From the NCBI GenBank assembly GCA_009869945.1, contig WIXG01000061.1, positions 1 through 64,000 on the forward strand: a stretch of 64,000 nucleotides of DNA, read 5' to 3'. The DNA comes from Mesaphorura yosii. Its lineage: Eukaryota; Arthropoda; Collembola; Poduromorpha; Tullbergiidae. Both the position numbers and the translations under genes were made by a program. The notes below the pieces were generated by a model that had not been told where the DNA came from, did not search any database, and saw only the letters and a program-made list of their open reading frames with translations. Position 1 is the stretch's first letter; each line of letters begins with the position of its first letter. This document shows, piece by piece, positions 1-15,600 of the stretch.

Positions 1-3000
1 GACTGCAGCGGCATTAACAAACGCTCCAATGGCACAAGCTTAAATTAGTAGCTTAAATTAAAACTTTGCCATTAAGCACGTTCGTCTGCTATCCAGAGCG
101 GCTTAAGCACATAGAAAGTCCGTGACACGTTTTCACGATACATGCGCCTGAGCCTTGCGCGTGACCAGCGTCCAAGGCTGGACTGAACTACCGCTTCTTG
201 AAGTTGTCCTAAAGCTAGCGGCATGCTGTGTCCATAATCCATAGTTTGGAATTATTCAGCAGCGCACCTCTAAAGGACACGGACACGTTTCGAGCCGAAA
301 GTCCGACTGATGACTTATCTTCTTCGTCCAGTCAGCAATTCTGTATGTCTGACGTGACTCTAAGCCAGACCAGAAACGTCCACGTCCATCTCCAGTCTGG
401 ATTTAGTTAGTCGGCCGATGCGGATTTGCCTTTGAAATCCGATAAGGTGTTGGAAAGTTGAAGTCCTGCCTTTGCTTCACGATGCGTCTGCTTGGGAATT
501 GAGAGAGCAGTAAGCCCGGGCGCGACAGGATTCAGGTTCTGTCACTGGAGACTCTGCATACACATTTACTTAACTTTGTGTCTCTTGTAACCCAATAAGC
601 TTCTTTCGTGACATTTTGCTCACATATTTCCTTTTATAGACACATGCACTGTACCGGAATTTGAGAATGACAGATTTATATTTCCAAAACATGGATTATA
701 TATGGATGACGCAACTGAGACAACTGCCTGGAGAAGTGCAATTTTATGCATGTTGCCGTTGCACAAGGCTGCAGGGTCCTTGTGCATTTAATACACTTTA
801 TACAAGTTACACACATTATCGTATTTCCAATTAAGAATGTGGATCGAATAAACGCGGAGTTGAATTTGCTCAATTTCGTGGTGAGGTCTTCCCGCTTTTG
901 TATTTTTCTGTCGTGTGCAACGTACGTGCGCCGTTTCGACACATAAAATTAGTCACGTCTTGTTATGGTTAAAAATTCCTTCAAGACTCGAAATAATTGA
1001 GCGCTCGTTCAATTCGTTCCGCACCACATTCGGGCAGGGCGCAATAATTATTTTGGGCTAGGCGTAACCAAATAAAACGGGGAATAGAATAGAAAGACAG
1101 ATTGGAAGTTTTATGGAAGCATTTTTTGTTTGTTTATTCTCTGCCGTTGTAAAGAATTTATTACGATTCGTGTAACACACAGATTTTTATTACCACCATA
1201 AATTTATTCAGTTGTCTTGTCCGTGATTTGTGAACTGCCGTAAGAATTCACTGCTCTGTCTGATTGAATCGTCAAGCAGGCAAAGCAGGGGTTTGAATTC
1301 AAGTTTATTTGCGCCCTAGTAAAGCAGCGGGCCCTGAATTGCCACGAGTTAATTGCAAATTACGGTAAATAGACATTAAAGACTTCCATAATGGGTCGGT
1401 CTTGAGAGCAATTTTGCCAACAAACACATTCGTCAAGTTCCTTCCTTTTCTTATACTTGAATATCTTGTTTTATTTCACACAAACCCAAATGCCTAATGA
1501 ATAAGAAAATTTGCTGCAAAAGTGAATTTTTATCTCGACAAGAATTTAATGCCAAATAAAATAGTGTCAACCGGATTCACGATAAATCTGCGACAATCTT
1601 GACGAAATGCACACCAAGACTTAGGATGAAAGAGAAGCAGTCTCTTGAAATGTGTTTTAAACATTAATCCAGCTGGAGTTAATTAATCAATCATCGCCTC
1701 ACACACACACGCATGAGAGAGGAAACATTTCGCTTCTCGACAGCTTTCGTTCCTCACGAGCTTGGTTTATTTATTCATTTGGAGCAAAATATCAAAGAAA
1801 AGCAACAGCGGAGATTCTGGAATGAAATTCAGGATTAACCAACTTTTAAATAGCAGAACTCGTGGAAATAAAATGTGCAACCGTGCAAATCCTGATTTTA
1901 GATTTTACGTCTGCTACTGTTGATTTGTTCATTTCGGCTATTTGCCAATTACCACATTTGGTGCATTTTGGTTTGGTCGTTAAGTAGATGTTTAAAACGA
2001 ACATAACAGCATGCAAGGAGTGTTTAAAATATACTTCTGTACTAGATTTCTAATCTGTTCCCTCTTAAATTGTACGAATTTCATTGAAATCAAGTCAACT
2101 GAATTCAAATGACCAAAACTTTACTTTTCTCTGCTTCTCAGACAATTTATATGTCCGAGTTCATCTGTTATCAATTTCCTTTGCAAATTCAAATCTACAC
2201 AGAAAAAGGGAATAGAAGGGACCGAAAGACAGCAGAAGTTCAAAGAAGATGCCGTCAGCTTAGAAACACTGTGACTGTGGCATGACTGAATTTTATTAAG
2301 CATGCTAGTTTATGTAGTCTGTGAGCAGAAATTACTATCGCTTTACAAAATAATGTTGATATTAGTGCACATAATAAGTCATCAAGGGAATTCGCCGGAT
2401 CATATGCATTCGGGTTCCTTACGCTTGTAATCTTGCGTAGGTGGAGGAAAAGACCTTTAGTTTATGACATTCAATTCTTCGGAGAATTACGAGTATGAAC
2501 ACAAAAGTACCGAACCAGGTTTCTGTTGCGCTGCCGTACGACACAGATGATTTAAATAGCTTTCAGGAATGTCAACGCATATTTTTAACTTATCATCATG
2601 ATCATTATGGAATGAACTTTGGAAGGAAGCTCACTGGAACTTTCGACTTGAGACTTTGAAAGACAGCAAGCAAGTCACAAGTCTTGGGGCTGAGGACAGG
2701 TTTTGACATTTTGAAATAACTGCGAAGCTATTTTTTGTATTCTGCATTGATATTTCCGGTTCATGAAGACTGTCTGAGGAACCAACTCCCTAAAGTAAAC
2801 TCATAAAATCAAATGAATGCATGTGTGGATGACAGAAGGGACGGTTTCTGTGTGGTGGACTCAACCGCTCATTTTCGGCTTATTAACAAAGCATAACTTC
2901 CTCTATAAACTCTAAGCATTTACTCACAAGTCTTGTTTTTCTTTGCTTAACGTAATTATCAGAAGCATTATTCGTAACTAGCTGGTCGGCACAACCAAGT

Positions 3001-3640
3001 TGCGCGGTCGCTGCCTATTCACTGTTAAAAATCTGAAACTGGAGCTAGCTCTAATAGGCGCAATGAATCAATTCCCTCGTAAAGTAAATATATTGCATGA
3101 ACGCGAAGAGCTCTGCTTCCCTCTTTCGTTCTCATCTATTTTTCCTCAAACATAAAATATACCAAATGGCATCACAAGCGGAAGGCGGTGTCAACTTGCA
3201 AAACACATTATTGAACGGTAAAATGGATAATTTTTAAATGTAACGTGTATTCAATTTAACATGGTAGCACAATTGATGCAAAAATTAACAGATAAGCAAA
3301 CGGATAAGATGTTCAAGGTAAGAATCTTGAATGGGTGTTTGGACATTTTTGTGGTCAACGGAAATGGATCGTCGAATTCTTCTGACTTATCGATTTGCTG
3401 CTGATGTATTCTCTTGACATGCTTGAAAAAATGTGATACCAACTGTGATCGAGGAGTCTCTATTTATACACCATATGAAATATGCGGACGTCGTTGAAAT
3501 GATTTGCGGAGTCTTCGATTCCATCAGAAAATGAGTTGATTAACTCACAGCCGTCAGTGTCAAATCGCCCATGTTAATTCGATATGTTTATATCCATGTT
3601 AATTCCCCTATGTTGACACCCTAATAAAACTATCGGCCGG

Positions 3641-3648
3641 TATAAATA
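3641..3648 (+). promoter_or_regulatory. Candidate orphan TATA box
   Basis: TATAAATA sits in a GC-rich flank (CGGCCGG immediately before, AAGGAAGGGGCGG after), which is the usual look of a strong core promoter. A start site would be expected roughly 25-30 bases downstream, near 3670-3680. No long open frame follows, so the transcript, if real, would be non-coding or a 5' exon of a distant gene. This is inference from an 8-base match only. Confidence 0.25.
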
Positions 3649-6600
3649 CAAAGGAAGGGGCGGAATACACTACAAGATTGGAAATTATTATATAGATACC
3701 TCCCAAAACGCTACGTGACGACTGCACGCGCGTTCTTAATTTTTGAGAATTACATTAAATCGCAGCCTAATTCCGGGTGGCCAAGAGTCCATCCTAGTTC
3801 GTACTCGTCGAACGTGCACGCGGCGGCGGCTGGTGACATTTTCGGCATACAGGATAAATTGAATCTCCGAGCACATTTGGTCTGAATTAAGTCATAAAAT
3901 TGTGAAGATGAAACTCAGTTCGAAAGAAAAGGGTTTCGAAAATGGAGAATGAATGAACGGTGTGCTTTCAAGTTCGTGCATCTGTAGCTGCTGTCGCAAC
4001 CTGTGATGTATGACATTTCTTTGCAATAACTGCAATCTTGTTTTGTTTTCATTAACCATCATCCACCCACGACTCGCAATCACATCTGCCTTTGTGCCGT
4101 GTTAGTGCTCCCTTCTTTCTTCTTCTACCAGTAAATGCGAATACAAATTGTTATGTGAATGTGATTTAGCTTTATAAGGACAATGAAATCAATTTAACGA
4201 CAAAGGAAAATTAGAGAAGCCGCACACTTTTGTTGTAATCACAGAAGCAATGATCGTAAATTGAAACTAAATCCAAGTTTGGAATGAAGGAGACAAAAAC
4301 ACTGCATAACTGCACATTTATGCATTCTGAAACTGATGAACGGAAATAGTAACCTCATCAAAGCAATTGCGAGACCGACCGCGAGAAGACCGACGATGGA
4401 TTCATGTGGGTCTTCTTTCGACGGAAAAGAATGAGAAATCCAAGACTATCGTGTTAGCGTCCTTTGATATAGTTAAATCCAGTTGCAACACTGCACGAAA
4501 ATTAAACTATATTGTACAATGTGGAATGAAACCACACAATGGTGTATAAATTAATTTCATACTAATTGGTGATGCACAATACACGCTTGAATTAAAGTCG
4601 AAGCCAATGGACGAATGCGGTGAGAGAGTAACGTTAGTCACAGAATTGTACATGTGCCGAAATCGTACAATATTACGGCGACATTTCAATCACCTTTCAA
4701 CTCGGTGTAATAACTCCGATTCCTGGTCAAGTTACACTTGTTTCCAGCATCCATCCAGTCACTCAAATAATTTCAATCACTCATCAGTCGGCATGAAATA
4801 TCGATCTTAATTAATTAACCACTGACAGGAAAGTGTTATAATTCCTTTTACAGCCATGTGAAGCCATTAAGCTTGTCAATAATCTTAAATTCAAGTTCAA
4901 ACTACGAACTTGTATCACATCACTCGCGAATCGCCGTGAAAACTATAATGCATTCGGCAAAATATTAAACCATAAATCGTTCGGTCGAACGTGGAACTGG
5001 AATTGGAATTCAAGTCCCAATTCGGACCTGACAAGTGGTTTGCCGTGTGCATTTTCCACAGTCGTTTCGTTCTGCCGCACTTAAACTGAATTCGTTGGTT
5101 CAGTTCATTTTCGCGTATATTACGCCTAATGTGACAGTTGAGAAATGCTCACTTGGAGCAGTTGGAAATGGAAATGGTAAAATATGCGGATGAAAAAATT
5201 ATGATGATCATAAAAAATACGAAATGGTCAAAACCTTTTTATCATGATTGAAATTGCATGAGAGAACATTAGAGCAAGTTCCTGTCTGAAATGCACGCGC
5301 ACTAGCCCTGCCCTCACCAGTCCACTTTTTCTTGAGCAATTCATATGCAATTTCGGAAACTCTCCTCGTTGACCGACTCCGGAAATGAAAACCAAATGGG
5401 AAATTTCGCCCGGTGCGCGGTAGCCGACACGGATAAAGTTCAAGGGCAACACATGGAATAGTGCTGGTTCAGCGTTGACATTACGAAATTGAATGCATAC
5501 GATAAATTGGAAGAATACTTGAACCTAATAAGTGGAGAGTGTTTTGTGTATTCAAAGAATTGAAGAAAACGCCGTTTTGCTAAACAAAGAAGTGTCTCAG
5601 TATCTGCTATTACGCGAGTGAGAAATGTGAGAATTTGATTCGCCGGATAATGAACGGGAGGACATGATTTTGATCTTACAGAATCAAAATTAAATTTAAA
5701 TGGTCTTGTCAGTGGATATCATCATAATCCATTGTAATTGCAAGCTATAGAGTTTTGACTGGACTTGACTCACAACTTGTGGATCGAGTCTTGTTTCCAC
5801 ACACTTAACCACCGAAGTGTTCTAAATTATAAGAGCCACTAGGCAGCAATCTTATCTTCTTACAAAGGAAAGGTTTGCACTTGGCTTGCCTGACCGTGGA
5901 AGTGAAGTGAAGGTGACCATAAATCGAGAAAGCTGCTGTGATCTTGCCCGCGTTGCGTTTCGCGTATTGAAAGAGAGAAAGAAAAGATTCGACTCGCTCA
6001 CACAAAACACAAGCAAAGTCTTCAGAAACCAAAGCAGAAATTGCAAGTGCAGCAAGTTTTCGCTTAACGCAATCGAATCCGTGCACGAGGTGATAAGTAG
6101 AAAGAGCTTTCTCATTGATCCAGAATAAGACCAGCATTTCTTGGCCAGTGTCAAAACTTAGTAGAGAAACCTGCTTACTACTTTATGAGCGTATGCTGCA
6201 TCAGTGCCTCCCAAACAAACCCAGTGCGTTGCAGTCTGTATTTTTCTGTCGCCTAAATCAATTTGGGTGTATTGTACCAAATCATTTTCCAACGACGACA
6301 ACGACACACGAGGACGAACAATTGGATGACAAATGAAAACCGCGAGACCAACATCGAGCATTGAGTCCAAGTCGGAGAAACAACCAGAACACAAGAAATA
6401 GCAGGAAATGGAAAAAGTTGGTGTCATAAAACGTCCAAGTCGAAGACCAGCAAGTTTGAGGATTTCGGGCAGGAGTTTTTAGGAACCGACAACAGATTTT
6501 TGTGGACAACAGTTGGAAGTTTCAACTTGGAACCGTTATTCCAGGGAAATATGTTTATTGTGTGGTACGGAATTAGAAAAATGGAACTCTTGCTGCTGCT

Positions 6601-9600
6601 GATAGATTAATTAATCTTTGGTCGAAAAGAAAGAATTCGGCATCTCACGTAATGACGAAGTAAGAGAATAAACGCGGAAATCGAATTAAACCGCCGTATT
6701 AACTGCCACTGCCACAGTGCAGAGCGTGAATTAATGACTCCGCGATCTGCGTGGAACCTGAAGCCATTGTGAAACCTACCCCAAAGATTAAGAAATTTTC
6801 TTCCATTGTCATGATTACGCAATTAACGCGGGCAAGATGAAGAGATTAACGCATTAAGGCTTAGAACTGCAAGCCTTTCTTAAGTTATTATTCTGGTCCG
6901 CCGTTCTTCAGACAATTGTTTCAGGCGTTAAAGTTTGTGCTCTCTTTGATCCACCGTGCAAGAGTTCAAGCTCAAATTATACTGGCTAATGACTACAGAG
7001 AAAGACAACGATGATACTCTCACTGGCTAGACTGGCTTTTGTCTTCCACAAAGAGAAATATAAATACCCGTCAAAATTGGTTTTATGGCGTTGTTTGTTT
7101 GTGAGAACTCTTTGTAAACAAGCATATTTCTTCCTCCTTGCTGCTTTCGCTGCCTGCCACAAATTGTCATTGCTTTCAGAAGCGGAATAATAATTGCTGT
7201 TCTTCCTCCTGAGAACTTCAAAGGAAACATAATCCAGAAACGAATTGAAGAACCAAGTACAAACGACGATATCGTGAAGTATGTGCGCACGCACCCACTC
7301 TCCAGCAGTGAGACAAATGCGAAATGTGGCTGTCAAGACAAGTGCGCTGGTGTGACAATCTTTTGTGGTTTCGAGTTTATTTTGGGATTTTTGCCATCTG
7401 CAATTTTCATTCCTGCCGTGTGGATGATTGAGTAGTAATTGGCATTCTCCGCGTAACGCGCCGGCTGCACGCGCGTGCTCAATTTGCGCACCGCACGCGC
7501 ACGCCTTTGAAGTGGGAAGCCTGGCCTTAGTTAATTTTCGATGTTTATTTTTTGGCACCGCACATTTTTCTATTGTCTTGTCGGAGCCGGCTCAGATGCC
7601 ATCCTAAATTACTTTACAAACCGAGAAATATCCTAATTATTTTTTACTCCCTTCCCTGGTTTGCTTGTCTTGCTGCTCCTCTGCTTTCGTAGCCTCTCAT
7701 GGGAAATCTTCATTTCTTTACTTTGCCTTCTGAATTTGCTACAGTGAGTACATTTTCAATGCACAATGTGCATTGCGTGAGAAATCGTTAAGTCCAATTT
7801 TCTTGAAGCCGTTCTAATAAAACGCAGGATAGTATTCTTGGCTGTGGATTGTGGCAGCCAGATTTGTGATTTTTACAACTTCACTTGGCCCGAAAATGAA
7901 CGTAAACTGTTTATGCGTTGTGCACTTTCTGAGTTTTATTGCGCGCCCGTAAATGTCGCAGACTCGCGACAAGTCTGCCTTAAACCCAAATTGGATACAA
8001 GTGTGATTTCGCAAGTGATTTAGAGCCTGCAACTTTTGTTACCTCGTGCAACGCCTTCTCACTCACACAATTTGCTCTACAGGATCTTTTTGCAGGCTAA
8101 AGAAACGGCACCGATTTCGGTTTCAACTGACAGGCTCTGCTGTGTTCCTTTTGCTATTCAATGTTGCATTTTACATCTTTTTAATTACACTTCACGTGGG
8201 TCGGAGCCCATGAAATTTTAGGAGCACACAAAAGTGGAACCTCGTTATACTTGTCTCTGAGCATTTCTAGTGTAATAGCACGACCTGCGACGAATCATCT
8301 CTTTTGGCGACATGGACTGCCTGTATTAACTGACGTATGAAAAGAGACGTACTTGGCCGATGAATTGACATGTCCACATTTGTTACATTGCGAACATTCC
8401 TCCGACCTGCCATCGGTGTGTTTTACGATGGACAATAAATTTTTATCAGTCAAGTAATAAATGAAAGAGTTCTCGTACTCGTTCATCGTTGGTTGCATCA
8501 ACTGCGAAGCAAGCGAACAAATGCATCTGCAATATGCGATAGTGTTCCACTTTCCAACGAGAGCTGAAAGCTGAAAGCCTTTTCGCTGCCTTTCTTTACG
8601 AGTTGTGTAATGGTTTCCGAAACAAAGTCATAAATATGATTTAAAACCTTCTGTTTTCATGCTCAAGTTTTTGTTACGAGTTGTATTTTTATGCGCTTTT
8701 ATTGCCAGCGAACTTTCTTTCTCTAGTTATGCTATCCCTTATGGATGTGAATTCAAAGCCCGGAACAATACCGATACATAAAAATAAAAGCATGCCTCTT
8801 TAGAGGCAGTAGCATGTTCGTATCAGTTTTAGTTGGGCCATTCATTGTTCGTGACATTGAGAACCATTAAAAGTGTGCATGTGGTGACGAAAACTGGAAT
8901 ACGAAACACAAATAAGAATTTACGAAGCACGAAAGGCATACACGTGACTCAGTGCAGGCATCATAATGAAGTCTCTTACTTTTTCAGGAAGCTTTAGAAA
9001 GACATTCATCATGAAATCGGAGAAACGCTGGAAGAGATTATTTTGAGCTCGAACAAACTCAAGCAAAAAAAAACTTTAGCTTTCGGGATCTCAATACTAA
9101 ACTTTCGTCGTTGTCAAGATTTTTCACCAGAGCAAAGTCAAGTTGAGTTTGGGCTAAGAAGGTCAGGTGGGTGAATGAAGACAACAAATTCCAGAGAAAA
9201 ATTATCGTTCAGATGACCCGGAAGTGACCCGTCACCATTGCTTTTGGAATTTTGTCATGTGTTTTGTTACACGATCCCTGCACATCTCTGCACTTCATTA
9301 ATCATCAGCGCAAACAGTGAGAATGAGCACATTTTGGTCGAGTACGCACTGCAACGAGTCTGTCGGGTTAACTGGGCTCTATTCTTCCTTTTGAATGCTG
9401 AATCTTCAAAGCCGTAATGACTTTGAAGGCTTCCGTTCGGTACAGAGGCAAAACCTTCAATGCTTTTGCAAAGTGATTTAAGAAAATATCGGAGTTGCCA
9501 CAATTAGAGCATTGTGCGTCGTTTGTCATTGAGATAATTCAAAACTTCAACTCAAATATTTAGTTTCGTATTTTTCTTCTGTCGAAGGCCGCACCATGGC

Positions 9601-12600
9601 AAAAAGATGTACAGAATTAGGCGAAGTAACTTCCCGCTGAAAATTAAAGAAACCCAGCGGTATAGTCGAGCGATACACGAACACAAACCATCCATCTAAT
9701 CTAATATTGGTCGCGTCGCATGCTTCATTCTAATTCATTAAAGTTCTTCTGGAATTCTCATCTGGTAATAATTCAGATTGCTATCATTACACACGAAAAG
9801 CATGAAAATGTGAACCGGAACGGAGTTCCCACAAGAATTATGAATTTTCAGAAACGGCGAGAATTTCACATGAACGCGCATATTTTGATAATAATTGATA
9901 AATGAAGGTTCAAATATTTCACGACTTATTATAGAATCGTTGTAAATCACTAATGCAATGCGCTGAAATGCTCGTAGATATTTAGACATATGTTCACTCA
10001 GATACAAGTTAAGCCATATCTCACAAGGAGCTGAGCTGATAATCACAACGGACAGGATTGAGCAAATGCATCATTGAGCGTTGAAAAAGAACTTGAGCTA
10101 CTCGTTAAGCAGAAAACTGTAGTTAACAAGATAGTTATGTTCATTATTGAGTGTACTCCACGCCAATGCTGTGGCTGTAATTAGTTAGTCCATAATCTAC
10201 ACGATAATGACGTCTTACGTGAAAGCTGCCAAAATGTGCACTCGTCTCGTCCTAGCTCGAATTCTTCCTAGCACACAGCAGTTTTAGTTCCGGCAGCTGT
10301 CCGCCTTTCCATATTGCATTGCATCTCGCTTTCACCGAGCTGCCGATGCTTGAATAGCTTGAAATGGAGCCGGAAATGATGTCCACCGAAGCCTCGTACC
10401 ATAAAATACAATTGGGCCGTACGCCAACTAGGAACTACGTGACTACAACGAAAGTGAGTAACCGACATCAACTAATCATTTGTCAACCTCTCCTTAGCTT
10501 GCTCAAAAAGCTTCCACTTGAATTTCCGCTCTTATCGCATTTTTCTTCGTAGCGCTGTGGCATCGTCCGACAAGTGACCGACTCGTTGTGCAACGCGTTG
10601 TTACATTGTTACGAGCATTTTGTCAGGGACTTTTTGTACAAAATGGAATCGAGATCAGCGACTCAAAGCGCGGATTGAATTTCATGCACATTACTCTTCT
10701 GCTAATGCCACTGCCACTGCTATTGCCAGTCGAAGGCCACTAATACTGTCGGGGTAGGCAAGCCAAGAGGTTGAGTGAAAGCGAGCAGCTAGCACTTTCA
10801 CTTAACAAAGGTTGTAAGTGGAGGAAGGAAAGGAAGTACGGTGTCACTTTGACTTGTATCCATATTTTCCCTGAAGAAGATTAATAGCTCGTATTCGTAT
10901 TTCATCAATAAAATCTAACGAGTGTTGTAAACGAGCGTGCGTAATGCGTGTTATCAAGAAAAATTCGCATGTCATGGTCATCTCGTCTTCTGCTTATGAA
11001 TATTTTATGCACCGTCCTTCAATCCATTAGCTTGCCTTCCTCTCATGCATAATGCATGGAGAAATCACCATTGAGTCAGGAATCAGCCGTTGCGTTGCCC
11101 ATTCATAAGCCACGGAGTTTGACATTCATAATTTGAAGGAGTCTTTAATTAACATCGACATGAACTTCTCATCTCCAATCTCTATTTTCACTTCGACCTT
11201 CAGCATAATGAGCTTATATACGTAAAGGCGAGCCGAAAAACTTTTTCACTCAAATTGCCTTTGCTTATGACTTGTTTCTCTGAGTCTCGAATGGCTGCTA
11301 ATAGCATTAGATTTCCATTACGCTTTACACAGCTCATAAAATGCCTTCAGAGCTGAAGTTGACTGAAACAAATCAGAACTCAAATTTAGAAAAGTAAATT
11401 TGACTTTGATCTTCTTTTATGCGTTCGTTCATTGCTGTAAACTGTGTTCATTTCTCATTTTCCCTTCAGCCCGGCTTATGCTTCTTCCCCTCGTCATCTT
11501 GACTTTCTTTCGGTTCTCCCCTTATCAAGCGATAGCGAAATGATAAAAGTATGCTGCCTACATGCATGCACGGCCGGGAAAGAGTTGCTGATTGATATCA
11601 AAGAAGAGTGCTCAGATTAAATATTGCTCCTGGTCCTGGAAGTATGCGCATTTCTCGGTTGATTCTCAAACTCGAGCTCTACACGAGGAACCAGCAGAGG
11701 GCAAAACGATACATACTTTAGAAGTGTAGCGAAAAGCGGTGCTTCAGAGTTCCATAGATTTGGACACGAACTGAGAATAATTTGGAATCCTGAGAAAGCT
11801 TTGGGCGAGGGCGGCAGACCAAACCAGAAGTTGACGTTGGGGTTATTGGGTTTTCCCCACTGCTTATAACCCAACTCAGCTTCAATTAGACTTTTCTTTC
11901 CGAAACGGCGCGTCTTCACATTTTGTCTGCCTTTCTCCTCTGCACTCTGCCCGGCTGACTGGCTTCGCCTTTTAACCCTCTGCTGCTGGTGGCACTGGCC
12001 TTTGGAGACATGGCATTATATTATTACGCATTATCTGAAGTTCTTAGCCAGCATCACCGAACACCGAACGGCGACGAGTACTTGTTGAGACCAACGGCAC
12101 ATAAAAGGCATTATTGGATAAAGAGACTGGAAAGTCAAGATACGTAGGTACTTTGCCTTGCTGGCCTGCCTTCTTTTCTACTCCTCTTCTTAACTTTCTG
12201 TCCTCGGTGAAATGCGAAAAGAGTTTCAGAATTTGATCCAGCTTTTTCGCTGGCAAAGACATCGATTCACCGACTTTTTGTTACTTTCTCTCAATGCCGC
12301 GAATGCGAAAACGAGATGATTGGATTTTTCAATGAATAGAAAAGTTAAGTTTCTTTTCTTTTCCCAAACGATGAAGATGATTTTTATATTCGGGCGCAAC
12401 GCAACACAGCACAGCTGCCAATGCACGACAAAAAGGAAGACTCGAATGATTCCGTATTGGTTTTCTTCACGTCTTTTCTTCAGATTTATTTTCTTTCTCG
12501 TTTTCTCCTTTGAGATTAAATATTGCAGGTAGGTAGTCACTGTGTCGTGTGCCGTCGTGCTCCCGCTTCCCATTGTTCTTCTTGCGATGCAATATCGAGA

Positions 12601-15600
12601 AGATTTCTCCCAATAAAATACGGCAATAATCGTAATAATAATTTCAATGGATGAAAAGGTAAAAACTTGTCAAGTGTAAAGAAAGAATTCATTATTGTGC
12701 ATCAATGCTTATTGTTGCCGAAAGTTTCCCGCGTCAGCGTTGCATTGCGCTGCGCTGCACAGGCATTTTATTGGGGAACATCAAATTATTACGAGTTTTT
12801 CTATTCAAGAAGAAGTAATGTAATTTCCTACCAATAAGGAACTCCCATTTTATTCTACGCTGGTGCCCTTGCACTCCGACTCGTAAATTTGTTATATCAT
12901 CATCTTCAATCATTCAATTAATCGCGTAGACATACTTTCTTTCTCTGCCCAGGAACGAATTAAACTTTTCACGTAAGGTTCCCAGATTTCGTAGACATCA
13001 CGCATGCGCATTTTCAACTAAAACTAAAACAGTCGTTCCACTACAAAATGAAATTTTAAATTACTTCATTCCGAAGCCGTACTAGCGCGCGGGAAATATT
13101 TCGGGTTCCTTAATTAGTTCACTCATGCCTAAAATTGTGAAATTCGTTCTTACGCACAGATAAATCCAAATGAACACGGGCGCGCTCATTCTAGATGAGA
13201 TGAGATATGGCAAAGGCAATATGCGAGAAGCAAAAGCTGAAGTAGTAACTAAAAATGATTTCGTAATAATCGAGAACCCACCAAAGTTCGGCAGCCAGCT
13301 GGTATAATTATTCATCTCACAATTCTGTTACTGCTACAGTATTCTGCTACAATAATAGAATGAAATCCCGACGATCTCAGTTAAAAACTCGTGCAGTTTT
13401 TGTGCCATGGCATAAATCACGCTCTCGTTTGCAAGATTCGTGCATTTGTAAACCCATTCCAAAAAATTTGGTGCAAGTATCAAGTAAGATTCAGGGTCGC
13501 TAGGATTTATATTTATTCTCGTAGCTGTTTCAAGAATTGAAATTCTCACATCATATTTATTACGAGAGAATTATAAAATCCTTATTTGCATACGTAAAGC
13601 TCCCATCATCGAATAAACAAAACTCGCAACACAACCCTTCGGGCTATGGCATAAAGTAGCATCTGGTCCAAAGCGAGCCTGGTAAATTGAAAGTCCAGTT
13701 CGAAGTCTAAATCCCGGGTATCATCTTCCATTGCACCATTTCTCCACCGGCAAACAGGCAAACTGGAATTTTGAAGTCCGACTTTAGTCATCTCATCGCA
13801 TCGCAATATTTGCATAGCGAAGCTTAGCAACTTTGTATTCGTCCGATTAAAACCCGGTCCGTAAAGCTCTTTTAAATTTGTCAGGTCTTATCGTTAAACG
13901 GAAATTGCGCCAATCTCTCAACGCACTCGCATCTCGCCAGCAGCAGAAGCAGGAAGCGTGTGGCGTGGTGAAAGCACTGCCGAGTCGACTGCTTTGCTGA
14001 GTAATGCAATATTTGCATTTTACATGATCTTGTGCCACGTAGCTCGTGAAGTGTAACCTAAAAGGGTTGAAGACTGGAGATGCAGCAGCAAACAAGGATC
14101 AAACGAGATTCAAATGAAATGAAAATCTGTGACAGATCTTGTTTCCTCCAAATAAATACGCAGCTCTCTCGTGATTCCCTCGCTTCATCGACAGCAGTGC
14201 GGCTCAATATTTCCCGGACCGGCTGAAAGTAAATGAAAAGTCAGTCAAGTCGAACCAAGATAAATAATACGTATGATGAAGAAGGCTGCAGTTGGAAATT
14301 GCGTTCAGTGTAAAGCGAGGCTAAGCCGGTACGGTGATGAGAGAAAGTATGAAAGTAGAAAGTGCGCTGGCTACTCAAACACCACAGCCTAAGGCAAAGG
14401 TAGAAATCCGCGCTTCACCATTGACTTTAATTCGTTCATCCCTCCAGCCACATTCGCAGCTACCCGTTCAATTTGAAAATGGTGGTGGCACAGCAGCCCC
14501 CAACATGCAATCTACTACTTTCACTATCAGCACAACGCATCGTCGGGATAGCTTTAGCTTTCACTTGTAACCAAACTCTGCATTTTCATAAATTCAGATT
14601 CAGCAGATTCAGATTCCGTATGACAGTAGCTTACTAACACCAGATCACCACTAACATATCAAATATCAAAGAAAGACATACGACTTCCTCTTCCCCACGA
14701 CGCTTTGCTTCACTTTGAATCCCAGCTCTTTTGGGTGTATGTCGTCGGCTCTGCTGTATACATGTGCATACACTTAGTGTTATTAACGGAGAATAACGAT
14801 AATGCGAAACCGATGCACTGTCTGGAGATTTTTTCTAAATCTCTCCATGAATTTGCATTTGCAATGCGCTCGAGACTTGCCAATATGAGTACAGAACAAC
14901 GATCCGTTAGAAGTTGCAAGAATAAGAATATACACGTCCTGTCTCTTGAATATAAAATCTGTCATTTGCTTGCAGTTTTGTTCACGATCAATTGAGCTTG
15001 CAATAGCCCTTTAAATGTGACATGTGACGAAATGCACAGAATAAACACAAACATTCCGAATTCCAGCGTGACACGAAAGGTGTGAATGATTGGACTGCAA
15101 CTGCAGGTTTGCGTGCGTACATGCGGGAGCAGGAACAAATTCCGAATCCGAGTTTCCGTCTTTCAACCGCATTCCTAAGAGACGTGTCCATGCGTATGTT
15201 TACGCTGACTTGCATTGCAACTTCAGCAATTCAGCACTCTCTTCGCTCATGGCGTTGGCGGCTCAGAGAAATCTCATGTGCTTGTAGAAGTACAGCGCGC
15301 GAGTGAATCACCCAAATAACATTTAATTTGGCGAGACAGCAGCTGTGGCCTGGACGTGGCGCTCCAGTCACACTTAACTCGTACACCATTGGAGTCTGGA
15401 GTGGAATGTGAGCGGATGGGTTGCTTGTGAGTTGCATTGCCCTGCGTTTGCGTTTTGATAGGAATGCAATAAAATGAAATGAAATCAAATAAGGTTGAGT
15501 GAACTTTTCAAATGTCAGAATTACAAGAGAAAGTGACAATTTGTAGTACTGTTTTGAAAGGTTTTGGTTTTGAATGCATGAAAACCACGAAGAAAGCTTG

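Noticed and set aside
12784-12793. Recurrent AATTATTACG words (also 39842 and 62422)
   Set aside because: Only isolated exact copies with unrelated flanks, so there is no evidence of a repeat family or element ends.
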